A stretch of 44,762 nucleotides of DNA from Copromyces sp. CBS 386.78 (lineage: Eukaryota; Ascomycota; Sordariomycetes; Sordariales; Sordariaceae), in the NCBI GenBank assembly GCA_030685235.1, contig MU839287.1, positions 1 to 44,762 on the forward strand. The letters run 5' to 3'. Shown in pieces: positions 33,364 to 43,200 of this stretch (within the stretch, counting starts at the first letter, position 1; each line of letters starts with the position of its first letter). Made by a program: the position numbers and the translations under genes. The notes below the pieces were generated by a model. It was not told the origin of the DNA and ran no database searches. It worked only from the letters and a program-made list of their open reading frames with translations.

Positions 33364-34331
33364 GGGGACAAGCTGAGGCCCATCAGAAGAACAATGAGGC
33401 GTGCGCAGAGGTCACTCCGGCTCCGGTTGGTAACGGTCAGCCTTTAAGAACCGATAACTCCAATATATGTACCAATAACAACCGTTTCAACCAGAACGAA
33501 ATAGTTTCCCTTGACGACGATGTTATTATGGAACTAGACAGTCTCCCTTACGTCCAGTCCTACGGTGGCTAACGACCATCTTCTTTTGCTCTGATGTCTG
33601 CCTATTCATTTTCACACCGGTGAGGACCTAAAATTCTCGAACGGATTATACCCTCACACCGAGGCCATGAGCCCTGGCGTCCATGGCGCTCTCCAGAATT
33701 ATCGCCAAGCGCAGCGGGAAGACGCTGCTATAAGGTACCTAACCTTCGGGCCTGGATACATAATACGGTCTGCGCCAGTTTCAATTCGCTTCGCTTACCG
33801 TGACTGGCGGATTGCGCAAGCCCGCTTGCTGTTGACCCGTTTCCTATCGGCCCCCGGCTGCTGATTCTGCCCTATGGCCGCCGAAGTGTGGTCACAACGT
33901 ACCGTATAATGGCTTCCGTTCCGACTCCGTTGCCAGTGTCCTGCCTGGCGGCCACAAAGGCACGAGCGCGTGCTAAGGGTGGCCATTTTGAGAATAATAC
34001 AACCAGAAGGCTGATTGAACCGATTATGTGGCGGGGCGCTATGCGCGCGGCATCTGGTGTTGTATCGCTTGTTGCTGAAAGATACAGTAGACCAAGACAG
34101 ACACTCTACCACTGGTGTCAGGATAAGGGCGGGGTTAGAAGGACGAGGCGCGCAAGACTCGCCCTTGAGGCGGGGGCGGCGGCGGGGGCGGCGGCTGTGG
34201 CAGCAAGTGATGGTCAACTCGAAGCCGGTCAGGGTGACGATATCAGTGGAGATGACGGAGACGGAGCTGATGGAGACGGAGCTGAGGAAGAGGTGGCTTG
34301 TGATCCACAAGAACGCCAACAACGGAGTTGA
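33364..34331 (+). pseudogene. Family relic M, multiply frameshifted
   Basis: An N-terminal piece reads VIMELDSLPYVQSYGG (about 33,525-33,570), matching FAMELDEFSSVQSMGG of gene I. After damaged sequence, a C-terminal piece reads GGHFENNTTRRLIEPI, then in the next frame RYARGIWCCIACC (about 34,040-34,080), then TLYHWCQDKGG..RRTRRARLALE with an Ala/Gly/Asp/Glu-rich end (stop 34,329-34,331). At least two frameshifts separate these. Where the others have TAG CAG CCA, the nearest alignment here reads TGG CGG CCA (33,946-33,954). That alignment needs gaps. Confidence 0.55.
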
Positions 34332-35204
34332 AGAGGTGAGCCCTGTGCCTCATCCGAGTAATATCCTCCTTGGCCACGGCCAGCGTGGAGGCGAAATAGC
34401 CGCCCCGGCCGTCGTAAGCTACTATGACCGACGCCAGTATCAACCCACCAGTGAGGGAGGAAACTATACCAACTCGTCCCCTACAGAGAGACCCTTCGAC
34501 TTAGGTCAGTGACGAGCATATTGCTGGCAGAGGCGCAAAGGAACATTGCCAGACCGAAGAACGGAGCGACACAATGGAAGAATTCGATGCGACCAAAAGC
34601 GGAGCACGCCCTCGGTATTTTGGATGAGGAAATAGGACGTACTGGGGCGTTTGGGACGAGACTGGTGGGTGCCGCGTTTGGTGCGGTTTCGTCCCAGCTC
34701 GTCCCTTCCCTCCTCGGAAAATGTCTGCTCCACTCCTACCCATTTTATATAAATTCCCCGACCATTCCCGCACCCACAAAATTCTACTTTTTTGCCCAGG
34801 TAATTCTCCTCCCACTTTCTACCTGGTGGTGCTTTTACCTGCAAGGCCTACTTGTTGCCCACCATTTTTCGCACATCAAAACGCGAAAAGCCCGTTGCGC
34901 AATTCGGCACTTCGACCTTTTTTCACCGGTAACTCACCAGTAAGTCACATTCTTTACCAGGAAAAAGTGGACGGATCGTCGCTGATAAGTCGTCAGAGTC
35001 CTCTTCGGACAACAAGATCAGGGTACGTTGCCGATCGCAAATTCTGCGCGCGAGACAACAGCGACTCCCACATTCCCGGGGCCTGTTCTGGCCAATTTAC
35101 AAGAGGTAAGAACGGTTCATCATGCGGCGAGAGGTGCGATCGCAAGCTGACGCGCTGGCGACAGCAACTTGAGGGGAGTCCCATTCCAGGATTACGACGC
35201 GACA
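34332..35204 (+). promoter_or_regulatory. Upstream region and leader of gene I
   Basis: A block near 34,695-34,765 (TCGTCCCTTCC..CGGAAAATGTC) recurs upstream of gene J at 36,875-36,935. A leader intron is likely at 35,106-35,164 (59 bp; donor GTAAGA, branch GCTGAC, acceptor GACAG). J has an equal-length equivalent at 38,344-38,402. Other GTAA sites (near 34,800 and 34,930) may add leader introns. Confidence 0.55.
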
Positions 35205-36308
35205 ATGGCCGACCAAGGCCACTACAGCTTCTTTGACGAAGCCTTTTTCCCAGAGTGCCCCCCGGATCCTAGTTTATCCTCCGCCGACCACCTGTACTGC
35301 ACGTGTGCGTGCAGTGCAGACTTTGACCAAGACAACGCCACTTCCCTTCAAGACGGTTTCGCGATGGAGCTGGACGAGTTTTCTTCCGTCCAGTCTATGG
35401 GTGGTGACAACTATCATACAGCCCAGACCATCGGCGATTCAGACGGAAGCGCCATGGAGACCAGTATTGCGAGTGACAGCAACACCAATGCGGGCGATGG
35501 AGATTTTCCCATCGGAAGTGGCAGCCCCGATGTCGCAGAGGCACCAATGGCTTCTGGCCTTGATGGACAGGTGAATCACCAATCAAACAACCACTACTCT
35601 ACTCACCACAGCCCTACTCACCTCGACTCTATTCACCAACGCTCTATTCACCACAACATCTGCGACGCTTCCGGCGCTGGCGACTTTAGACACCAACTAC
35701 GCGGTGGTCTGGACATGTATGGCTCAAGCCCAGCTGGTGACGCCAATGCCGTGCGCGATAACACTGGTCTACCTAATCACTCTATGACGGACAATCTCCC
35801 CCATTTGGATGCCGAGGTCGCCAATCCCAGCGGTGAGCACATCGATTACAGCATTGGACTGAATCACCCAGATGTTCATGCTGCTTTTTCCAACTATGGC
35901 TCTGCTGCCAAAGACCAGGAGGAATCTGAGGACGACGACGACTTAGAGGACGACAGTGATGAGGGCGACGGCGATGAGAACGAGGAAGCTGCGCCCCATG
36001 GTCCCGCGCCCATTGTCTCCACGGATCGATGCCACGAGACTGTCAGTATCCAAGGCGCACAAGCACGATGCTCCAACCTTGTCTAGCAGCCAGGGACGAC
36101 AAAGTGCTTTCCCTGCCTTCATAACAAGGTCAGCGCAAGACTGGTCAACCTCATACAATCGCGTCACGCGCGTGGCATCTGGTCTTGCACCGGATGCTAC
36201 TGGGCCGAGAGTCCCCGCAAGAGCACTCTCTGCCAGGCCTGTGCGGATAAAGGACGGGAGCAGAGGCAGAGACGTGCGAGGATCGCCGCCGAGAGCGGAG
36301 GAATGTGA
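35205..36308 (+). CDS. Family gene I: acidic N-terminus, in-frame UAG, complete Cys domain
   Basis: Function unknown. ATG 35,205 (MADQGHYSFFDEAFF) is chosen over the in-frame ATG at 35,169 because J starts the same way and the leader intron lies just upstream. 293 codons lead to TAG 36,084-36,086, then 73 codons to TGA 36,306-36,308. Pre-stop: FAMELDEFSSVQSMGG motif shared with M and J, a His/Ser/Thr-rich stretch (THHSPTHLDSIHQRS), a long Asp/Glu run, then APIVSTDRCHETV and ARCSNLV. Post-stop: QPGTTKCFPCLHNKVSARLV, RHARGIWSCTGCYWAE, STLCQACADKGREQRQ, RARIAAES. This is the cleanest copy of the C-terminal domain: C..C, CxGC, CxxC, all Cys kept. It lacks the long basic tail of B and F. With recoding about 367 residues. 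Confidence 0.7.
36073..36103 (+). promoter_or_regulatory. UAG region of gene I, weaker hairpin
   Basis: Two alternative foldings are visible: TTG with CAG (one G-U) around a TCTAG loop, or CTTGTC (36,078-36,083) with GACAAAG (one bulged A) around a loop that begins with the TAG. Neither is as strong as in B, C or J. The codon context TAG CAG CCA fits UAG-CAR-YYA. Confidence 0.35.
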
Positions 36309-36940
36309 GCCATTGTTCCCAGCTTGCATGAACAGGACAGGCCACTTCATCGGCCAGCAGCCGGGCCCTATGATTGTCTCCCTGCTAAAGACTGGGATCA
36401 CTTCGTGGGCAAGGATCCCTTTGGCGCCAACAAACTCTATACCTTACCCACAGCCGATCTTTGTCTGGGTCGGTATCTGGATTATCACTATAGCCAGCCG
36501 GTACAAGAGCAGTATATAGCCAACATGTAACATTTCAACTGGCCCTTCCATGCTACACTAGGTAGACACTTGGTGCAAAAACTGGTACTCAGCTTTCTTA
36601 CCTCTATAGACTACAGCAATAAACTTGGAGCAGAGGAGGATCTTCGACATAAAATGGATTCAGCGGGGTGACTTTTGCTGGTAACGACGAGATTGCTTGA
36701 GCAGTCACGAGGAAACTTTCCCTGGCGAAAGGGCAAAGATGAAATATCCTGATTTTGAGGGAGTCGCGTTGGCTTGCCGGGGCCATCGCGCGTTTTAGAT
36801 GAAGAATTCCGTGCAAAAGGCGGTCGCAGCGAGATAGTGTTCTCCGTTAGGTACCCTCGTGCTTTCTTTTCATCCCTTCTCGTCCCTTCCCCTTCGGAAA
36901 ATGTCCGGTCCGCTCTTACTCATTTCACGTATTCCCCTTA
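36309..36940. other. 3' flank of I and 5' flank of J
   Basis: A 68-codon ORF (36,324-36,530; AKDWDHFVGKDPFGANKLYTLP...) looks peptide-like but has no context or known domain. The last 100 bp resemble the promoter block upstream of gene I. Confidence 0.4.
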
Positions 36941-37680
36941 AGGCCTGTTCGGGTCCGCGTTAGGGATTTTAGGAAATAAACGTATTAACGTACAGGGTCC
37001 GCAGCTGCAATCCTGCAACATTAAGGCAGCGTTAAAGTAGGCCAAGACTTTAGCTACAAAATGGAAAGAGGTAGTGAACATCCCCTTCTACCTTTCTTCT
37101 TTCCTCCTCTTTCTTCTTCCTTCACCACCATCCTTTTCATCATCACCACTATCCTTTTTATCATTACCACCATCCTTTTCATCATCATCGCCATCTTTCT
37201 TATCATTACCATCCTTCTTATCATCACCATCCTTCTTATCATCACCATCCTTCTTATTATTACCATCCTTCCAATAGAACTCATCGTCACTTTAATAGTA
37301 GATTTCAATTGGGTATAACTTCATTAATTGTCTTTACGACGGCCATCCCCTATATTTATAAGGGGTTAAACCTAAACTAGGTAACGGTTAAGCCTAGACT
37401 AAGTAACGGTTAAACTTTTAACCGCAATCCTTAACGCACTACGTCTCGATTTTAAGACGTAGTATATTAAAAACTATAGTTAAGGATTTCGAAGATTCTA
37501 TCCTTCTAATTAGTTAGATCGAAGATTTGGAGTAAATATAGGTGGTTGCAGGTAATTGTAGGGTATGCATAAAAAAATAAGGTTTTTGAACCGAATACGA
37601 AAAATTGTAGTAGTACGTTAGTACGTCCTACATACAAAATCTTAACCTGGGAACGTACTAACGTGCAACCGAACAGGTCT
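36941..37680. mobile_element. Non-autonomous Harbinger-type MITE, copy 3 (740 bp)
   Basis: Ends AGGCCTGTTCGG and CCGAACAGGTCT (one mismatch), with TTA duplicated at 36,938-36,940 and 37,681-37,683. Same orientation as the 10.17 kb element. The centre (about 37,125-37,275) is a CCATCCTT(C/T)TTATCATCA-type repeat. A strong subterminal hairpin lies at 37,426-37,488. It interrupts the upstream block that J shares with I, so it landed in the promoter or leader of J. Confidence 0.9.
37426..37488. repeat. Subterminal nested inverted repeat of the MITE
   Basis: AATCCTTAAC (37,426-37,435) pairs perfectly with 37,479-37,488, and inside it ACTACGTCT (37,438-37,446) pairs perfectly with 37,455-37,463. 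A RIP-eroded equivalent lies at about 20,345-20,415 in the large element and a reverse copy near 23,570-23,635. Confidence 0.85.
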
Positions 37681-37878
37681 TTAAGGTAGCTTCCCTCCCA
37701 CGCGCACAAACTCGTACCATTTTACCCCCGCGAAACTTCCTCCATTTCTCGCCGCGTTAATATTCCGCGTCAACGGCGCACTTTCCTCCCTCACTTTACG
37801 CATATCACACACTCGCAACATTCGAGAGTGTGCTGCGGATAACTGAAGGCACACTGAAAGCTAGATCGGCGATAGATT

Positions 37879-38250
37879 GCACTCAGTGCTGTCCCTACGC
37901 AGGCCAACCCAGACCCCGATGAACTGGAGCCATGTACGGGCAAATTCACCGCACAATATGGCTTGCCCTACTCGCATACGATACTCGAAACCCTCCTCAA
38001 CCGATCTCGAACATTCGTACTCGATAAACTCGACTGTCACCCCTACTGGTGGCTTCACAGATCGCTCGATGACGAGGATGAGTACCTAAAATATCAGGAC
38101 TTTGACAAGGACACGAAGCTTGGTCGCCCCCGCCATGATGCCCCCTTTGCTCTAGAACCTCGTGCTCCCCAGTTAACTGCACCAGTTAATACTCGAGCTC
38201 CAGTACCCCGACTAAGAAGGATTTTGCGAGCGACGCTTGTTAGTAGGTAG
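37879..38250 (+). pseudogene. Possible MULE transposase C-terminal (SWIM-type) fragment
   Basis: The frame reads PCTGKFTAQYGLPYSHTILE, then LDCHPYWWLHRSLDD, then KLGRPRHD, ending TAG 38,248-38,250. 'C.G.F...YGLPCSHTI' followed by a WHL-type stretch and GRPR is the pattern I know from the C-terminal zinc-binding region of fungal Mutator-like transposases. Here the GLPC cysteine is a Tyr, so it would be defective. It is only a fragment, lying between the MITE and the leader intron of J. Confidence 0.45.
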
Positions 38251-38343
38251 CCTATAGAGTCGTCGTGTTATTGCGAGGTGCGTTGCCAGGCGCGACTTTG
38301 GCGCGCAAGGCAAATCTTTCCTATTGTTTCCGCAACTTGCGAG

Positions 38344-38402
38344 GTAAGAACACTTCATCGTACTGCCCAAAGTGTGAGCGCAAGCTGACGCGCATGTGAC
38401 AG
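38344..38402 (+). other. Leader intron of gene J
   Basis: 59 bp; donor GTAAGA, branch GCTGAC, acceptor GACAG. Closely similar to 35,106-35,164 upstream of gene I, again shortly before a MAD(Q/E) start. Confidence 0.6.
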
Positions 38403-38469
38403 AGCATTCAGAGCGGCGAGGAATTAACCATCTATTTCCGGCCTGGGGTTATCAAACGACCTCGCGAAC

Positions 38470-39859
38470 ATGGCCGACGAGAGTAATTACAGCTTCTTCG
38501 AGGAGGCTTTTTTCGTCAACAGGTCCCGCGACGCGCCTTACGAGCTGCTTTATGGTGACCACGAGCACTATGCCAACTTGGAAGGCCGTTTCGATTATGA
38601 GCGCGAGCCAGGCTGTCGCTTGAACGAGGGCGACTTCGCCTCTACTCAGCGGAGCTCCAATTTGGGGCCCTTTGTCAAACCGGGCATTTCCTCCTGAAGA
38701 TGGCCTTAGTGCTGTGGAAAACTCTTTTTTCCCTTACTTCAACCATACCAGTGTTGCGGCACAGAGCTCCCTCACCCGCACCCCCGAGGATGCGGTACAT
38801 CATCCCCGATTCCCCCAAGTATTCCCCCGACAGTGGCGCTAGTTCCAAGGACATAGATCGTATTGCACAGGACGATGCCGCTTATTTGAGCGACGTTATC
38901 GCCATCGAGGTGGATAATCTCCTTCATATCCAGTCTCCAGGTGTCGAACCCCATCATGGAGTGGACTCTGCCTCTACTGCCCACTCGCCTGACATCGTTT
39001 TGGCCAACACTATCATCAGAGCCAGCAACTGAGCAACACCACTGCTAGCCTGGGCGAGGAGATGGAGGGTAGCGATATCACTCATGGCCCATTTGATCCT
39101 CACGCAGGAACAAACTCGCAGCAGTCACTGGAGGAGATGGTTCCTGACCACGAGGCGGGCCTCAGCTCTCCTCCTTTGGCCAATCCAATTCTCACCAACG
39201 GCAAAAACATGGCTACCGTTCCTGGCAGACAGGCTCTTGACGCAAACCATTCCACCTCAATCCAAAAGAACATCGACGAGTCGACGGGAGCGGACGACTT
39301 GGACTATCAGCTTGACGACGGTCTGGGTGCCGCCGGTCCGGGTGACCAGACCATGACCAACAGCAGCAGCGCCGGCTCGGATGCTGAGGAGGATTCCATG
39401 ATGGTTTGCCAGGACGATGACGAATTCGGTATACGTGATCATGTTGCATCTCCCCTCGACAACAACACCACCGACAACAAACAAGGCAGCGCCTTGAGCA
39501 ACAATAACCCACCTACCAACGCAGGCGCCGACTCTCACAACGACAATGTGAGCTCTGACATCCCGGACGCTGATCAAGATGATGAGGAAGAAGAGCCAGA
39601 GGAGCCTGTTGTTCCAATTCTACCTTCTGGCCGCTGCAGTGTGGTCAGGACTTACGCCGGTTTCCGCCTGCGCTGCCCGTGCACTGTCTAGCAGCCAGGC
39701 ACGAGCAAGTGCTTCGGGCACTTGGAAAACAAGGTCAGCGAGCGACTCATTGACATCATCAGGGACCGCCACCGGCGCGGCATCTGGTCGTGTACTGGTT
39801 GCTATTGGGCCGTGGTCATTGCTGGTAATCTAGGGGTGCAGGAAACGGTTCCTGTGTAG
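38470..39859 (+). pseudogene. Family gene J: three frames, truncated after CTGCYW
   Basis: ATG 38,470 (MADESNYSFFEEAFF) matches gene I. The first frame stops at 38,697. The next coding-like piece (DAAYLSDVIAIEVDNLLHIQS, matching the ELD..VQS motif of I) is in a second frame. From about 39,030 a third frame (LGEEMEGSDITHGPFDP...) runs through acidic sequence and VPILPSGRCSVV...RCPCTV to TAG 39,689-39,691. It then continues QPGTSKCFGHLENKVSERL, RHRRGIWSCTGCYWA. After about 39,812 the family match ends (VVIAGNLGVQ..., stop 39,857-39,859), so LCxxC and tail are lost, probably by insertion of the right-hand element. Two indels plus truncation: a pseudogene, yet with a clear UAG hairpin. Confidence 0.7.
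39678..39703 (+). promoter_or_regulatory. UAG hairpin of gene J
   Basis: CGTGC (39,678-39,682) pairs perfectly with GCACG (39,699-39,703). After a bulged A, CTG pairs with CAG (39,692-39,694 side) around the loop TCTAG, which holds the in-frame stop. CCAG is bulged on the 3' side. Confidence 0.65.
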
Positions 39860-40263
39860 TGCGGTTCAATGTAAGCAAACGCGTTCCAGCAGGATAACCG
39901 TTCTGCTCAAAGAAACCGTTCAACTCAGAGAAACCGTTTCAAGAAAATCCCCGGACTCTAATTGGCTGGGAGAAAAGTAGGCCACAAATCTACTAGGTCC
40001 TAGGCTGCGGCACGTAGGTTCCGGCTACGGGTAGTATATATAGGTAAGGGTTTTTAAAATTGGGTTGGGAGGATCTTGCATTCGGGACTAGTTTAATCGA
40101 AGGTACACTACGTACATACCGCCATATGCCTGCCGCCATATGCCTGCCGCCAGCTCTTACCGTCGATTCTTGCCTGCCAGGTCACTGCCTACGCCCGATT
40201 GACATCGCAACTGCTTAATATATACCTATATACCGCCAGCCACATACTGTGACCGCGCTCTAT
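39813..40263. other. Start of the right-hand element, not strongly RIP-mutated
   Basis: Begins where gene J is cut. It carries AGAAACCGTT-type direct repeats (about 39,895-39,950), a palindrome GGAAACGGTTCC, and a GCCATATGCCTGCC repeat near 40,120. It could be an LTR or terminal region. No partner was found. Confidence 0.4.
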
Positions 40264-43200
40264 GTTATACTACTAGTATCCAGAACTAACTCTTTCATCC
40301 TATTATTATAATATATATATATGCTAATTCCAGATTGTATCGTACAACCTTTATTATATTGAAAAAATATCGGATTAAAGGTTATAGTATATATATAAAA
40401 TCGTCGTATTCAACTATATCGTTCTATATATCGTATTTTACTTGATTAGTACAGTTAGTTTAATCATTATTCATATTAGTATATATAATCTTTTCAATAA
40501 GAAAATATATAGTAAATCTAGTCAAATATATCGTAACGCAAAGTAAAAGCGTAGAATAGAGGTTCGTACGCGTATTAAAAAAAGATATTAGTGTAATTAT
40601 ACGTAATATAAGAGAGAATAGGAAATAAAGTTGAATTATAAGATAATATAGATTACGTTCCAAATATTGCCAGGGGTTTAAGCGGAGATATTATATATAT
40701 AATTATAATCGGGAGCTATATCTATCTATAAATTCAATATCTACGTATAATTTAGTCTAGTAAAATGCCTTGGTCCAGTCTAGTCTAATCTAAGTAGGGC
40801 GTCTCTAGAATACGAGATATTGGAATATTGGTCCGAAAATTCGAATATCTATAACGAAAGGCTCCGGAATATCCTATATACGCTATCCGTTAGAGAGTAT
40901 ATTAATATTCGTCCATTTATAAATAAATATTACCCGTACTACGCCCCTACTTTTTTAGGACTTACTAAACTCGTACCCTTTTAATTTGCTAGACTGTATA
41001 CGATTAAACTAAATGGGAATAAATATGAATGTACTATATACGGATATAAAGCGGTCTAGTCCGGAATTTTTCGGGATAACGCTTTAGCGAAAAGAGGAAT
41101 TCGGATATTTATAAGGGTATATTAACGTAGTTTGGTTATATTCGGAGGGGTATAGTGGTCGATAAATATTCTTATAATAAAAAATAAATTCGTAGTAAAT
41201 ATAAATTTAACTAATATACTATTATTTATTAACGTATTATAAATATCGGCGTTAAACGTTTATAATAAATATACCTATTTTAATATCGTCTTAAATACTT
41301 ATAATAGTAAAGTATATAGCGTATTATATTAGCGACGAATAAGCGCTAGGCTACTTAGCCTCTAGTCGATATAAATATATTAAAAATTTTAAGCGCTCGT
41401 ATTATACATACCTCGGCTTTATCTTATAATTACTTTATTTTTTAATTAATAAATACTAATTTAATATCCTATTCCTCTTATTTATTATATAAATCTTCTA
41501 ATTTAATAATATATAATTTCTTTAGCCGGATAGTAATTAATCTAACGATTATTATATTACCCTCTTCGATATATAGTAAATCGAGGATATAGTCCTTTTA
41601 ACCTATTAACTTCATCCGAATTAATAGTATAAGTAAGAAGCGGTAATTAATTGCTAATTCTTATCCGAATATATAATTAATTTTGCTAATACGCTTATAC
41701 TTCTATATTAATATAATTATATTGCCTAAATCGGCATATCTAATATATTCGGTATATTAGTATTTAACGTATTAGCCTTACGATAAAATATAACGGCGAT
41801 TATATTTATATATAAATAGTTAATTAGTATTATTCTAATAATAATCTATATATATTTAGACTTCGGAATATTATTATATATAGTTAATACCCCTAATAAT
41901 AATTGTATTAGCCGATTATTATAGTGCGTAAATAATTAAAGTACTGGTACGGGGAAGTATAATACTATAATTAATTAAAATATATTATTTATCGATTATT
42001 CAATATAATTATTAAAAAATATATTTCTAAATTTATAATTCGATTGCGCGAATTATATTGTATATATAGATTAAATTATATCTTCCTATTCCCCTATACT
42101 ATTAATATATAGCCCGATAACTAAATATTAAAATAGTAAAATTGAAAAGAATGTTAAAAACTACCTAGTATAATATCCGAAAATTATAATACTATAAAAA
42201 ACGATAGTGTATATTTATTTTCTTGAAAAATAATATTTTAAAATTAGATAAAACGATATTATATTCGTTTATCGATTTTCGAGATAAAATACGAGTCTAA
42301 TTTATTATTATCGATAATTAATAATATTTAAACCGACCGTATATTATTATTATTTATACGAAACTTATAATTTATAGATTTAACTTCGTTTTCGGGGTCG
42401 TCGTCTCTTATTTATATTCCGGTTATTGGGAATAGAGCGTAATATAGTAAATAGGGTGTTGGGTATAATTAATATTTTAGTTAAATGCTTTATAGGTAGT
42501 ATAAAGGACAGTTAGGTACCTTTAGGGTTTAGCTTAACTAAATATAGATTAAAACGTACGTTGTATAAAACTTAATGTAGCGAATATGCCCTAACGGCCA
42601 ATATATTTAATATAGATATTTAAATAAAGTTTATACGTACCTATTAGAGAAATTAAATTTATTATACTATTATATTACCTTTGTACTATAATTCGGGGGT
42701 TAAATACTATAATTGTATATATACGCGTGCTTAAGAAACTATATAAATAGTAATCCTATATCCCGTTCGGTTAATAGGAGCGATAGTTTACTAATATTCG
42801 TACAATAGGATATAAGGCGCACAATCTTATATAATATTTAGTTAGTAATTGTCGGTTATTTATAGTCTTTATTTAAATTGTATATAATATTAAATTCTAG
42901 TTCGTTATTAGTTTTAATAATTTCCTTTATATCCACCTTCGATAAGAATAAATTATATATAGTTAGATAGAATTTTTAAAGCCGGGTAATTTATATTATT
43001 ATTTTTAAATTATCGCCGCTAGCATATATATTGTATAGGGTAAACTGTATAGATATTTAGAACGCCGCTATTTTGAATATTGTTTTTTCGGGATTAATTG
43101 TATTAATTTATATTACTCGCTCTTTCGTCACCCTATACCCAATCGTTAATATAATTTATATTGTTTTAAGTGGTAGTTTGGGGTAGATATAGAATCCGTC

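Noticed and set aside
37061..37318. ORFs of Ile/Thr or Met/Arg repeats in the MITE
   Set aside because: Product of the short-unit repeat read in any frame; not protein-like.
5600..39691. An intron that ends at or spans the TAG (CTAG or CAG acceptor)
   Set aside because: No donor is conserved at a fixed place upstream; candidates are GTCAGT in I, GTCAAA in F and none in A-D. Conserved Cys-containing coding sequence runs right up to the TAG. RNA-seq would settle it.
5650..39691. TAG codons as RIP damage (CAG or TGG to TAG)
   Set aside because: The surrounding genes show no other RIP changes, the adjacent CAG is intact, and the same codon is hit in all copies. An ancient single event before the family expanded remains possible.
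5650..39691. Selenocysteine or pyrrolysine coding
   Set aside because: Selenocysteine uses UGA, and pyrrolysine is not known in fungi.
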